NCBI GenBank assembly: GCA_037349105.1
Contig: JAYJMM010000072.1
Location: 1,054,001-1,118,000, forward strand
Origin: Limnomonas spitsbergensis
Lineage: Eukaryota; Chlorophyta; Chlorophyceae; Chlamydomonadales
Length of the DNA stretch: 64,000 nt
Reading direction: 5' to 3'
Positions within the stretch are counted from its first letter, which is position 1. Each line of letters begins with the position of its first letter. The notes beneath the pieces were generated by a model. That model made no database searches. It was not told the DNA's origin and saw nothing but the letters and a program-made list of their open reading frames with translations. The position numbers were made by a program, and so were the translations under genes. Shown one piece after another: positions 56,201 through 64,000 of the stretch.

Positions 56201-59200
56201 AAGCCATACCATTATGGTAACTGTCCCCCAGGTTCTGGCAGACACAGTGCCATGGAGCGCTACAATGGCCAACCCTAAACCCTACACTCTAAACCCTAAA
56301 CCCTAGATTGACCAAGGGGACACTGCCTATGGATATCGGGACCATGACCGCCTTAAACCCTTAACCCTAAACCTTATGGATTGGGACCACGATCACCCTA
56401 AACCCTAAAACAATGTATAGCATAGTAGCAGGTCAGCAAGCCCCCTGCCAAAAACAGGAACACCAAGGACACAATGGCTTGTGCCTGGATAAGAGCCTCG
56501 AAAAGAAAAAAGAAAACTACTCCACCCGACGAAACAAGACATTATATTAAGTCATTATCCAGTGCCATGGAGTGTCGTTAGGGCTTGGCCTGCCGCTATC
56601 GAATTGCAGGCTGGTACATTCAGCCTGTCATTCTATAGCAGCCATGCTTGGCGTGTCAGTGAACTTCTCAACAGTCAAATGAAATGTCACAACAACACGC
56701 AGGTTTGGGGAGGCAGCATGCATAGGGACGGCCTGCCTTGGGACTCAGGGCATGCCAACTGTTTTTCAACACATTTCAGCCCTCCCAACATGCATGTATG
56801 CACATCCATTTCCCTCTCATCCCTCTTATCACTCCCGAGTCCCACCTTTTGTAGCGGTTCCAGAAGAACTTCCAACTGCAGCCACTGTGCCAACGCCTCC
56901 TCACCACCCTGGCGTTTGATGTTGGCCAGGTACTGCTCCCGTCCCGCAACACAGGGGAACACGCCGTCATCGTTGTACACAATCCACTGCGGTACAAGCG
57001 GTACAGAGGTTTCAATATTTATGGTAATCGTGCGAATGTGGCCTCGGCCTCGAGCTGTGTTTTGTATTTCTCCCGCACGCCCCTAGGGGCGTGCATAATT
57101 TTCTTTCTGTCTGTCAATATTTCGGTTGATGTCAGTGAGCTTCAGCCTCACGTAAACTACATCACGTATTTCTGCGGCTGTGGGGGCCTAGTGCAGCCAG
57201 CCCTACTGCTAGGACCTCTGGCTGCATGCTGGTACAGGAATGGTCTCCATAAATTAAGTGGTAGCAGCCCAGGAGCCCCCTAAATACCGTCCTATCAGTC
57301 TCATTTGGTGTCACTTATGGTTGCGTAAGTTGTACCCACTGCTGACAATCGTATTTAAGCGTTCAACAGGCCGAACCAACTTATGACAATCGCAAATATT
57401 CGTATTTATACGAAAAAGTGTGGAAATAGGCGTTTCGTGTTATTTGCAGCCTGTTTTTCCTTGGCTTTGCAAATCGCGTATTACCATTGATATAGGTGAT
57501 ATCGGTGCTATCGCCGAGCAGAGGCGTGCCGTCCCTCCCATCAGTTCTAGCAACACAAGCGCAGGCACCAGGCATGGGCTCAGCAGGAGCAAAAGCAGCA
57601 GTATATCTGATGTTTTATTATGGTATTTTCTGCTCCAGATGCTCAGATAATACGATACGATGTTTAAGTTTGCTAGGGGAAGGGCATGTGCTTCCTTCCG
57701 GCCTTTTTTAGCTGAACCAAATGTTTGAGTGGTTTTCTGTGAGAAACCAAAATTAGTTAAAAAAAAACCTGGGCAAACCAACTCGTGACAATAAAGACCT
57801 TAAATTACGTTTTGAAATGACGCCGAAAGCAAAAAAAAACAAATGAGACTGACAGTACGGTATGGTCAAGTGGATGTGGCTACGGCCCCAAGCTACGTTG
57901 TTTCCTTAACCTCTGCGCCCTGGTGGAACGTAGCTTCCTTTCTCTCTTTTCACCACAACCTGAATAGTACAGCAGGTGGCGGGGGGGGGGGCGGGGGCTC
58001 CCTGTATGTAAGGACAGAGCGTTCTTAACTTGACCTGGAGCGAGTCGTTGGGGTGTATGTTTCTGCTTAAAACAGCACTGGTGCATCAGCGCCACATCAG
58101 CAGCACATTAGCGCCACATAAACGTGCCGTGAAACTTTCACAGTCTTGAATCAACTTTTTAACTTTATCACTCATGCTCCGTCTGGTGCATAGAGGTGTG
58201 GTCTAGGGGCCACACGAGGCAGCGGTCTCGCTTGCAAGCCAGTTTTTTAGCGAGTGGTATGCCTCTATCAGCTACAGTTCAGCTATACTGTGGCCCCCGG
58301 CCACAAACCCCTGGTGCGGCCAGCCCTGCTGCTTGGGACACCGGCCGGAGGCAGGTCCAGATTTGGTGGGAGTCGACCCAAGGGTGGCCGCAGGGCGGCC
58401 CAGCACAGGTGGTCCAGTACCCACTAAAATAAACACTCCTGCAAACCTGTCGCCAAAATCGGCTATGACCAAGGTTTATATCCCTATTTCCCTAGGTGCC
58501 TACTTATGGTTATGGCGCGAATGTAGCCACGGCCCCAAGCTGCGTTGTTTCCTGAACCTCAACGCCCTAGTCAGGCGTAGTTTTCTTTCATTCTTCCTTT
58601 CCTTCTTCCTTTCTTTCTTTGGTGCCAATGCACCCTTCACTATATGCAAGCTATAACTCCATGAGCAGCGCTATAACACGGATCATGCCGGAGTGTAAAC
58701 AAACATTGATGCCTTCTCCTCGTTGATAGATGGTAAGACCCTGCCGAGGCTCAAACTGCGATGTGCTGCTGTAGAGACGCCTCATTGCAGGACACCAGGG
58801 TCAAGTGCCGTGTTTAGGGTCTGGGGATGCAAACCTTAACCCTAAACCCAGGATTCAACTCTTACCCCTGATCCCTCAGGCAGGGTCCGTCTGATGCGCT
58901 GCAATCTACTCAAGTAAAACGACGCGGATATAGCTTCCGCTCAGGCTGCGCTGTTTTCTTACCTTTCACGCCTCCCACGGGGCGAAACTTTGTCTTTCCT
59001 TCTAGGGCCCTCACCCTGTCGTACTGCTTGCACTCGACTGACTCCCCCACCACATCCAGCACTTGCTTCAAGGGGTTGGAGCTGGTCCCAGGTGCGCCGG
59101 TGAGTCCCCTGGGAGGGTTCCAGATGGAGGAGGCGCAATCATTTAGCACCCATCAACTGCAATGATTGGGTTGCTAGTGATCACGGTTGTTGCGATCCCA

Positions 59201-61080
59201 TGAAGGTTGAAACGGCTGTACCTCTAAACCCCAAAGATGCATTCGTCTCAGTGAGTAATGGATGGGGGTGGCAAACCTTTGGTTTTCCTGGGTAGGCGCT
59301 GGTTAGCCACACACAAATTTGAATAAGGAACCCATGCGCGTAACTTATTACCCCGTGAATGGAACCCTTCACCCCTAATCTGAACCCTCTTCCCCCAGAC
59401 TCTCACAAACACACACACAAATAAGGAGGATCCTTTGTAGAAGCTGTAACCTGAAAGCCAAGCTTACAACCTTCCGGCAGGTCGTGGCTCTAGAGCCCCT
59501 ACCTCCTGCCATCCTCCCCCCCTCTTCTTGTATTTTCTGTTATTCTCCCGCCTTCTATAACTCACACAAAGAATGAGGGTCCTGCGTCAAAGCTGTAGCC
59601 GCCGACTTCAAAACCATGCGCACATCCACCAGGTAGGTAATGGCTCTCCAGCACCGTCACAGAGAATCCGTATTTGGCAAGCAGGGCCGCGCAGCAGAGT
59701 CCTGGAGTGGCAAGGTTATTAGGGTTTTGAGACATTGATAGGGTAAGGGTAGAATGACAGGGAATCCGTATGGGGACTTACTCACTCCCGGTTGGGCTAC
59801 CTGTTGGCCTTCATAATCTGCACCCCCTTTCTGTTCCACCTGACTGTTAGCCTTGAATGGAGGTACACTTATAATTAGCTAGCCTTATTCGGATCTTCTT
59901 TACCCTATCTGTTAGGAGTCCCTGAATAAAAATCTTCATGGATACTCTTTATTGCTATCATGAAGGGTACCAGTATATGGCCAGTAGGGCCACGCAGCTT
60001 AGTTCCGTGACAGGTTAGGGAGTGTAGAGGCAGGGTTGTGAAGAGTGGGGTTCGGTACAAAGTATATATATATTAGGCGATTAAGACTGTGCAGGGTAGT
60101 CCTTTGATGACGTGGCAGGGTACGGACTACCGAGTGTAGCGTAGGTGTTTGGGTGGCCTGGGGTGCAGTGTGGGGCATTTCGTGGCAGGGTGAGGCAGAG
60201 TGGAGGCTGGAGGGGAATGGCGGTTGCCCTGCCTTTCAATTGTGAAGCATGTGCAGCGGAGGGTGTCAGTGCAGGGGGGGAATGCGCACTGTAAAGACCT
60301 GCTGAGCATGGGCTTAACAGGGCAAAGTAAAAGTGCGGATGGGGCTTAGTAGAGGGGAAAACAGCAACACACAGATGTGGCATATTTAAGCATTATTTGG
60401 GTATATAATGGAATTGTTCTTGCAGCACGTATGCATCCACCCAAGAGTCTCTGAAAGGGCCTAGGAGTGCGGACAATTGTAAGAGACTAAGAGGTATTCT
60501 TGGGGTGCCAGTCATTGGTTGGAATTGTGAGCTGAAGCTGCGCAATTACGCATCTAGAGCTGCACTGCCAGTTCGTATGACTCTGTCGCATCACAGCGCA
60601 TGGTGCTACTTTTCGGAGGGTCGGGCATCCCATGCACTGCCATGCATTCCCATGCTGATGCTCGCGCCCCGTCCTGCTCTCACCGCCGATGCCGCTGCCT
60701 ATCACGACATAGTCCTGCTCCCTTGGTAGTTTAGCTACAGGAGCGGAATTCCTGGCTGCGCTGGCCGGGTCGTGAGATCCGCTGTCCGCTGCTGCGACCG
60801 AGACCCGCGGCCGGCTGGCAGCAGCGCCCGGCCTCTGCACCACGCCGGCCCACGGAGGGGACGTCTCAGACCGCAGTAGCACTGACCGAAAGGGACCCAC
60901 GGTACTGCATTTCTGTGCCTGCGCGAGGCGCTGCAGGGTCGGTCGGTTCGATCGGGAAGTGACCGCACGTCCACACGTTTGGCTCGGTCGGGGTAAGCCC
61001 AGGTGACCAGCAGTAGCGGGTGCATGCGTGGCCCGGCGAGCGCATAGGGAGTAAACGGACGTCTTCTGATGCAGTAGCAT
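35259..61080 (-). CDS. CRTISO: Prolycopene isomerase (carotenoid cis-trans isomerase), 16 exons, 652 aa
   Basis: Exons on the minus strand: 61080-60684, 59701-59566, 59108-59015, 56986-56846, 50679-50563, 49370-49264, 47867-47804, 44396-44307, 43822-43724, 42765-42649, 42043-41905, 39706-39558, 38140-38065, 36906-36812, 36375-36320, 35340-35259. They sum to 1959 nt and all 15 junctions join in phase. Introns 11 and 12 appear to use GC donors; the rest are GT-AG. The N-terminal ~115 residues are basic and Ser/Ala-rich, as in a plastid transit peptide. The FAD fold follows ([20 protein letters not shown]). Family signatures are [61 protein letters not shown] and the C-terminal [24 protein letters not shown] converts tetra-cis- to all-trans-lycopene in the plastid with reduced FAD. 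The protein is slightly longer than plant CRTISO. A CRTISO-like paralogue remains possible. Only 7.6% of the locus is coding. Confidence 0.9.
35800..36172. repeat. 22-bp satellite in CRTISO intron 15
   Basis: Seventeen units of 22 bp (CCTCTTTTACACAATCGCAG plus TG), with CGCAG/CACAG variants. Two longer direct repeats of about 80 bp (GGTTAAGTATGAAGGGGGCA, at about 35,662 and 35,743) precede it and end in the same TTTTACACAATCGCAG, so the array grew from the end of that duplication. No link to a splice junction was found. Confidence 0.95.
37030..37915 (-). repeat. Array of about eight diverged copies of CRTISO exon 13 with donor
   Basis: Units of 95-105 bp (exactly 104 bp for those starting 37,348, 37,452, 37,556, 37,660) lie in intron 13. 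Read on the minus strand, each encodes a stretch like [18 protein letters not shown]. This parallels the exon 13 peptide [20 protein letters not shown], and each unit ends at CTGC followed by GTGAGGG or GTTAGGG where the exon has GAAC-GTGAGG. The flank (CCAATTTCAAACTGAAC) matches the sequence beyond the real donor at about 38,020. The units are diverged exon-plus-donor cassettes. Confidence 0.8.
38211..38668 (-). repeat. 25-bp satellite built from the acceptor region of CRTISO exon 13
   Basis: About 18 units of 25 bp (GGCTCAGGGTTTAGGTGATT plus TGGGT). The segment beside the real acceptor (about 38,157-38,187: GAGGCTCAGCAGGGTGAGGTGATCTGGGT) is the evident founder, and a second intermediate copy follows at about 38,200 (TGTGCAACGCTCGAGGCTCAGGG against TGTGCAACGTTTGAGGCTCAG). 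The unit therefore corresponds to intron bases 15-45 upstream of the acceptor. Confidence 0.9.
38700..39557. other. CRTISO intron 12, non-array part
   Basis: No coding segment is recognised on either strand. AAAATGGGTGGCTTCCTCAA followed by TTTGCGTATTTAT (39,342-39,390) recurs at 49,893-49,940, marking another dispersed repeat. A (TTTATCTA)n tract follows at 39,385-39,421, and CAAACCCCAAG-type repeats at 39,500-39,555 abut the exon 12 donor. Confidence 0.5.
40555..41870 (-). repeat. 29-bp satellite beside the donor of CRTISO exon 11
   Basis: About 43 units of 29 bp (ACCCTCACCCACACCTCACT plus CCCCCCTAA) occupy intron 11. The array starts right next to the donor flank. The last 45-50 bases of exon 11 with its donor are duplicated at about 41,790-41,837 (GTGACTTGCCCGTGGGTAT against GTGACTTGCCCGTGGGTATA), with array units lying between the two copies. 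Confidence 0.9.
42450..42471. other. Perfect 9-bp stem with TTCG loop
   Basis: GCGTCCTGC-TTCG-GCAGGACGC forms a perfect hairpin capped by a TTCG tetraloop, an exceptionally stable RNA loop, within CRTISO intron 10. The preceding GGGCCGAGCGGTACCTCACG resembles GGGTCGAGCGGTCCTGACGC at about 39,979 in intron 11, so it may belong to a dispersed element. Confidence 0.6.
43086..43332 (+). repeat. Two tandem family K elements in CRTISO intron 9
   Basis: Copies lie at 43,086-43,190 and 43,246-43,332. Both run from a GAAA-rich or AAATAAGTAAAT-rich end through CTACGCCC-type palindrome, GTG, GAAATAACGCAGC and GCCACATCCGCG to GTTACC. The first contains an internal GGGGCAGGGCACAGCT insertion-duplication. 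Confidence 0.8.
43436..43665. repeat. Tandem units with telomere-like GGGTTAAG strings
   Basis: CTGGGAGCACACCCAAACAA recurs at about 43,427, 43,522 and 43,634, each followed by GGGTTAAG-type sequence and its inverse (CTTAACCCTAAAA). The units can therefore form hairpins. They lie in intron 9 near the exon 9 donor, whose downstream flank (CCATCTTGGAGGGG on minus) faintly resembles the unit's CCATCTGGGAG. Confidence 0.65.
43970..44055 (-). repeat. Family K element in CRTISO intron 8
   Basis: Minus-orientation copy: GGTAACGGCGCGGATGTGGC, TTCGGCCCAGG, GCGCTGTTTCCC, CTCTCACGCCCC. The CTACGCCCC palindrome is partly lost at the distal end. Confidence 0.8.
44581..44722. repeat. Imperfect 69-bp hairpin in CRTISO intron 7
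   Basis: Positions 44,581-44,649 (AAGCACTGACAGGAGGGATC...) and 44,655-44,722 are reverse complements with about eight mismatches and a loop of about 5 bases. This is a MITE-like fold-back or the remnant of an inverted duplication. A partial family K copy follows at 44,757-44,815. Confidence 0.85.
44938..47325 (-). repeat. 23-bp satellite in CRTISO intron 7, about 104 units
   Basis: Units are TGTAGCTGTAATGCTGTATG plus TAT, with TA/CA and AAT/ACT variants. There are no stops on the minus strand in one frame over more than 2.4 kb, which creates an 811-codon open frame (repeating [20 protein letters not shown]). I do not take this as a protein: 23 is not a multiple of 3, so the apparent protein period is 69 nt, and the frame lies inside an intron of a well-supported gene. 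Variants are clustered, showing block duplication. Confidence 0.95.
47466..47662. mobile_element. 197-bp Stowaway-like MITE in CRTISO intron 7
   Basis: The ends CCGTAGATTTGCCTTGCC and, inverted, GGCGAATCAAGTCTACGG are flanked by TA on both sides (47,464-47,465 and 47,663-47,664). It is homologous along its length to 21,294-21,491. Confidence 0.88.
47851..48112 (-). repeat. Three to four copies of the 5' edge of CRTISO exon 7
   Basis: GGCCATCTCAGCAGTACTG at the real acceptor (47,853-47,871) recurs at about 47,959 and 48,049, and as a truncated copy at about 48,099 (GGCCATCTCA). Each is joined to GGGTTTAGGGT-type sequence with a spacing of 50-106 bases. The copies keep exon codons TAEMA and the acceptor CACAG or CGCAG. 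Confidence 0.88.
48543..48630 (-). repeat. Family K element in CRTISO intron 6
   Basis: Copy reads GGTAACAGCGCCGATGTGGC, TTCAGCACAGGCTGC, CTGTTTCC, CCCACGGGTCGTAGC, then TTTCTTTCTTTTTT. A second partial copy in the other orientation lies at 48,722-48,765, and another full copy at 49,172-49,250, just beyond the exon 6 donor. A truncated copy lies at 49,498-49,555 in intron 5. Confidence 0.8.
49083..49112 (-). repeat. Copy of an internal part of CRTISO exon 6
   Basis: CAGGAAGCTCTTGAGCCACTTG is repeated 226 bp from its place in exon 6 (49,309-49,330). On the minus strand the copy still reads KWLKSFL. It lies beyond the exon 6 donor, in intron 6. Confidence 0.8.
50047..50240. repeat. 34-bp tandem repeat in CRTISO intron 5
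   Basis: Four full units of 34 bp (CACGATAAAACGGGGGTAAA plus TCGACGCTGGCCGG) lie at 50,047-50,182, followed by two truncated ones that keep GCCGGCACGATACCTACC. Confidence 0.9.
50341..50500 (-). repeat. Two degenerate copies of the 3' part of CRTISO exon 5
   Basis: CAGTCCTGGCCAGCATCA(A/G)GTCC occurs at about 50,346 and 50,447. On the minus strand the nearer copy translates to [20 protein letters not shown], matching the exon 5 peptide [20 protein letters not shown]. Protein-level similarity persists although bases have diverged. Both copies lie downstream of the real donor at 50,562. Confidence 0.75.
51161..56010 (-). repeat. 50-bp satellite, 97 units without indels, seeded from CRTISO exon 5
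   Basis: The array is exactly 4,850 bp and every unit is 50 bp (ATGACAGCCGTGGGGAACAG, GGATGTTCTC, AAGAACAACA, GCCTGCTTAT). The first 20 bases match the beginning of exon 5 on the plus strand (ATGGCAGCCGCAGGGAACAG, 50,651-50,670). The first unit (51,161) alone has exactly the exon's CAGGGAACAG; later ones have TGGGGAACAG or CGGGGAACAG. Each standard unit contains the 14-base inverted repeat TGTTCT-CA-AGAACA. Blocks repeat at 2,200 bp (e.g. CTTACATGACAG at 51,907 and 54,107). It fills most of intron 4 (56,845-50,680). Confidence 0.95.
56265..56410. repeat. Short interstitial telomere-like CCCTAAA repeats
   Basis: AACCCTAAACCCTA strings occur near 56,271-56,306, 56,353-56,375 and 56,395-56,408, interrupted by other sequence. 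CCCTAAA is the plant and algal type telomere repeat. The tracts are too short to be a telomere and lie within CRTISO intron 4. Confidence 0.65.
57020..58620 (-). repeat. Three family K elements in CRTISO intron 3
   Basis: Minus-orientation copies lie at 57,020-57,113, 57,860-57,950 and 58,511-58,620. A fourth is at 58,920-59,003, next to the exon 3 donor. The first keeps an intact CGCCCCTAGGGGCG palindrome. All end in a TTTC-rich tract of variable length, up to about 50 bases in the third. The rest of the intron is unrecognised. Confidence 0.8.
59702..60683. other. CRTISO intron 1
   Basis: It has a GT donor (GTGAGAGC) after the Rossmann-loop codons and a CTCCAG acceptor. No satellite or exon copy is recognisable here, unlike most other introns of this gene. 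Confidence 0.6.
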
Positions 61081-61353
61081 CGTACGTGATGGTTGTTTGG
61101 ACTTTCTGAAACGCGTCAGTTCAGCGAGGTTCTTGCGATTATCAGCTAAATATACCTGTCTGGTGGGAGGTGTAATTGTGTGACTGACACGCGCCTGCAG
61201 GACCCGTCACCCAGACAGGCCCCGCCCAGGCAGGCCCCACCCATTTATTTGCTTAGTGCCCCAGTGAGATGCACATCAGCCTCAGTCTGGCTGCCCTCAG
61301 ACCGGCAGGCCTTACAGCAGCAAGCTATGTCGCTCTACGGCTCAACCCATCAG
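61081..61353 (-). promoter_or_regulatory. Upstream region of the CRTISO gene
   Basis: This is the sequence immediately before the CRTISO start codon (minus strand). A dispersed family D copy begins at about 61,354, so the compact promoter probably lies within this ~270 bases. No specific box was identified. CAGGCCCC and CACCCAG direct repeats at 61,208-61,245 are the only local structure. Confidence 0.35.
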
Positions 61354-61424
61354 TCAATGACTTCACATCTCTGGGCCCTGCTCAAAAAGGCTCGGTCGCG
61401 TAGGCACCCAACTGTCCCGTTGGG
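61354..61424. repeat. Dispersed repeat family D copy
   Basis: Contains CTCTGGGCCCTGCTCAA, AAAGGCTCGGTCGCGTAGGC and CCCAACTGTCCCGTTGG, followed by a purine-rich stretch as in the copies at 13,044 and 32,631. Confidence 0.8.
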
Positions 61425-63130
61425 AGGGGGAAAAAGTAACTTACGGTAGGGGAGGGGTCGGCAGGTTATAAGTCTGCTGGTTAAGTTCAAGCAAAAGGAA
61501 AAACAAATTACAGGGGCCCTGCCGAAAATCTTGTGAAGCTCATCCGGCTGTAGGTCTGTCCAAGTTTGGTCCCCATTGGCCCATTGGCCACCTGGCAGCC
61601 ACCTGGCAGCCACCTGGCGGCCGCCTGGCGGCCTCCCAAAGGTGGTCTGGCGCACACTCAAATAAGCAATGATGCTCTCCACCCAGTCTCCGGCCCAGTC
61701 TCCACCTTAACTACCAAGATTCAAATTCAGCGCTCGCTGCACCAGCCCCCCTTATAGTCAGCTGATTAGTAGCAAAAGTGCGTTTAAATAATCAGGGAGG
61801 AGCGAGTGGCTTAAGGTATCACCTTCCGCTGCAAGTTGCGCGATGAAAACGCAGCGCCTAGCAGGTTTTGGATGATTGAAGCCGACGATGGCGTTCGAGC
61901 AGACTCCATCCAGTCGAGAGGTTGCACTTCGGATTGCCAACCAGGTTGAACAGTACAATCTGCCCATATTCCGGCGAACTAAAGGTTTGCAAGAATTCAG
62001 AGGAGGGAGGTGGGATCAACAGCCCATGTCTCCCAGCGGCGATGGACATTGATCCAGCAAGACCAAGGGGCGCATACTGTATATATAGCGAGAGGATGAG
62101 ATCCGCCACAAATGGATCCCAGCGATAATAATGCCAGTGGTCTAACGACAGGCCGACTGACCTCCATGTGCTCCTGCTGCCTACTGGGCACCAGATGCAT
62201 GTCAGGTGGTTAGGGGGCTCAGCCCTAATGAGCTTTCTGACCCTATCATCTTTCAGAAAAGCCAGACATGGAGGGCAGCTGTGCATGGCCGGCAGTCACT
62301 CCTGGACCGATCGCGGGGGTCTTAGTGCGCCACAAGCAGCGATCTCCTTCCGCACCTGCATCCACTCAACGATGGTTGTCCAATTTGAATTGCTCCAGAT
62401 GTCAGCTGTCACGTGATTGGCTTCAAGCTGGCTCACAAACTGACCCAGAATTCGCCTCAGGGAAAAGGTTAAGCCAGGCACTCAGCCTGAGGAGGGAGAC
62501 AAGCAGAGCCAGGGGTCAGGCTAAGCAGCAGCCATCATCTTGCCACATGAGTGCAGGCCACTACTGAAGAGGGAAAACAATCATTATGTTTCTATTGTAG
62601 TGAGCTCCACAGCAATTTATGGGGGCAGCCGGGCAGCCACCACTAAACTGATGGGGACAAAACCTAGACCAACCACCTGCCGGTGCCCCAAGCAAGCAAC
62701 AGGGCTTACATCACAAAGCCCGGAGGCCGTGACACGACTGGATCGTTTCTGAAGCACAACAAAATCGACACTGCTAACGCAGCGTCTGTGGTCAGGCTAA
62801 GCAGGATCCATATCTTGCCACATGCAGCCACATCTGTGAAGGGTCGCTGGACTCACTGCTGAGCTGAGAAGACGGCCACTCCCAGCCGACGCTGCCTCCC
62901 AGTACGGGGCGAGTGTCAGCATACTAAGGCCGAGTCTTTCACATCAAGAATTGCCATGCAGGTCTTTCTGCCTCTCTACATGCTGCCAAGGATACATGAC
63001 GACAGCGGTATGAGGGACTGAGGAATGATCTGCATGGCAGTTAACGGACAGGAGATGGGGGGGATCGGTAGCAGAGTGTGGTGGGGTGAGAGGAAGCTTC
63101 TTCAGGTGGCTGGGAGGGTTTCGAGGTCCA
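61425..63130. other. Intergenic stretch without recognisable gene
   Basis: The longest frame (61,858-62,286, minus, 142 codons) has no motif I recognise. Because decayed retroelement sequence follows at 63.1 kb, part of this stretch may be the same element's upstream or long-terminal-repeat sequence, but no repeat pair is visible inside the window. CACCTGGCAGC repeats lie at 61,590-61,630. Confidence 0.4.
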
Positions 63131-63137
63131 CCAAGTC

Positions 63138-64000
63138 ATGGTAGAAGCATCTTACCGGTTTACCCAGGGGGAGGGTTTACCCGATTGCCTGTATTCATCA
63201 ACAGGCGTGGTGGAACCCCCCTCTGAGTACGTCAAGATGAAGGAAGGGTGGCTGCTTGGGAAGCACCCTGAGTTCACGGACGAGCAGCAGGAGCGGTTGG
63301 AACAGGGCCTGCGGAACCGCCAGGGCGCTTTCGCTTACTCAATGGAGGATCTCCCAGGCTACTGCGGCACGCAGGGTGAGTTCACATTGGCTTTAGTTGG
63401 AGGACGAGGCCAGTTCGTGCTTCCAGAAGTCCAGGGATATGCCGCCCCCCAAAGCTGCCATTTTCAAAGAAAAGTGCCAGCCCATGATAGCGGCAGGGGT
63501 CGTCGTCAAGGTATCCCAGGGGGGGCCCATCAAGTTTGCAGCCAATTCTGTGGTGGCGGCAAAGAAAAGTGCAGAGACGGGAGAGTGTTCAGACCTCCGC
63601 ATTGCGCATGATATGAGAAGGCAGAACCTCCGCACGGCCAAGCAAGAGTATGCCATCCCCAGGATGGAAACAATCTTCCAGAACCTGGGCACAACACAAG
63701 GTGTTTAGAAGGTGGATCTGAGGTCGGGGTCCATGCAGATCCCCATCTAGGCCGAAAACCAGCCTAAGACTGCTTTCTGGATGGGGCCAGAGTTGTGGAA
63801 GTACACCAAGCTGAACTTTGGGCTGCGCAACGGGCCTCCCTTCTTCAAGCATATGATGGAAGAAGAGATAGCCAGGTCGGGTCTGAGCTCCTTTTGTGTG
63901 GCATTCATTGACGACCTGCTGGTGTACAGTGATACACCAGAAGACCATATCCAGCATGTGGAGCTGATCATGCTGGACATGCTCCACAGGGTGGGACTGA
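63138..64000 (+). pseudogene. Retroelement reverse transcriptase fragment (Ty3/gypsy-like), decayed, runs off the window
   Basis: Frame 63,138-63,396 encodes an acidic stretch typical of the region before the polymerase (PEFTDEQQERLEQGLRNRQG, FAYSMEDLPGYCG). After a shift of frame near 63,397, the polymerase begins (PPPKAAIFKEKCQPMIAAGV) and continues with SDLRIAHDMRRQNLRTAKQ, KVDLRSG, LNFGLRNGPPFFKHMMEEEI and the catalytic box AFIDDLLVYSDT. Two in-frame TAG codons (63,706 and 63,748) interrupt it. Family assignment rests on the order of these motifs; RNase H and integrase would lie beyond the window. It appears inactive. Confidence 0.75.

Noticed and set aside
56265..56410. Telomere or chromosome end
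   Set aside because: Only a few CCCTAAA repeats, interrupted, inside an intron with coding exons on both sides.
60487..61080. 197-codon frame as a complete protein
   Set aside because: Its first 132 codons are CRTISO exon 1; the rest is intron read-through after the GTGAGA donor.
61858..62286. 142-codon minus-strand frame as a retroelement protein
   Set aside because: No motif of reverse transcriptase, RNase H or integrase can be matched, so it is left as unrecognised.

Overview
The window is nuclear DNA of a eukaryote, most likely a green alga. Genes are split by many GT-AG introns (and, apparently, a few GC-AG introns). One gene is a plant-type prolycopene isomerase with a transit-peptide-like N-terminus. 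TPR, kelch, armadillo and MYND-finger proteins are present. Introns and intergenic DNA are saturated with satellites and small inverted-repeat elements. A prasinophyte with a repeat-rich genome, such as Cymbomonas, would fit, but that is an inference and no species marker was seen.

Layout. 1-5.2 kb: repeats, a 622-bp inverted-repeat element, a perfect 55-bp fold-back and an AT-rich island. 5.3-9.9 kb (+): a spliced TPR-kelch-MYND gene. 10.4-11.7 kb (+): an armadillo-repeat gene in one exon. 11.7-15.8 kb: dispersed repeats and MITE-like elements. 25.5-15.8 kb (-): a glutathione S-transferase in six exons, 219 aa, every junction in phase. 26.2-31.7 kb (+): a partly resolved MYND-finger gene holding three satellites, divergent from the GST gene. 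31.7-35.3 kb: no recognised gene. 61.1-35.3 kb (-): prolycopene isomerase (CRTISO type), 16 exons that join in phase to 652 aa over 25.8 kb, only 7.6% coding. 61.4-63.1 kb: no recognised gene. 63.1-64.0 kb (+): a decayed retroelement reverse transcriptase running off the window.

The main discovery is how the satellites relate to the genes. In the kelch, GST and CRTISO genes, and possibly the MYND gene, introns hold tandem, degenerating copies of the adjacent exon/intron boundary. Copies run from one or two (GST introns 1, 3, 4, 5) to 12 (a 58-bp unit carrying the kelch splice donor). The extreme case is 97 indel-free 50-bp units in CRTISO intron 4, where each unit keeps a stretch of the first codons of exon 5. 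CRTISO exon 13 is flanked on one side by a 25-bp array made from its acceptor region and on the other by about eight 95-105-bp diverged copies of the exon with its donor. I read this as splice-junction-seeded satellite formation, which would explain both the intron inflation and the origin of the arrays. No search or transcript data could be run; every homology call rests on reading the translations.
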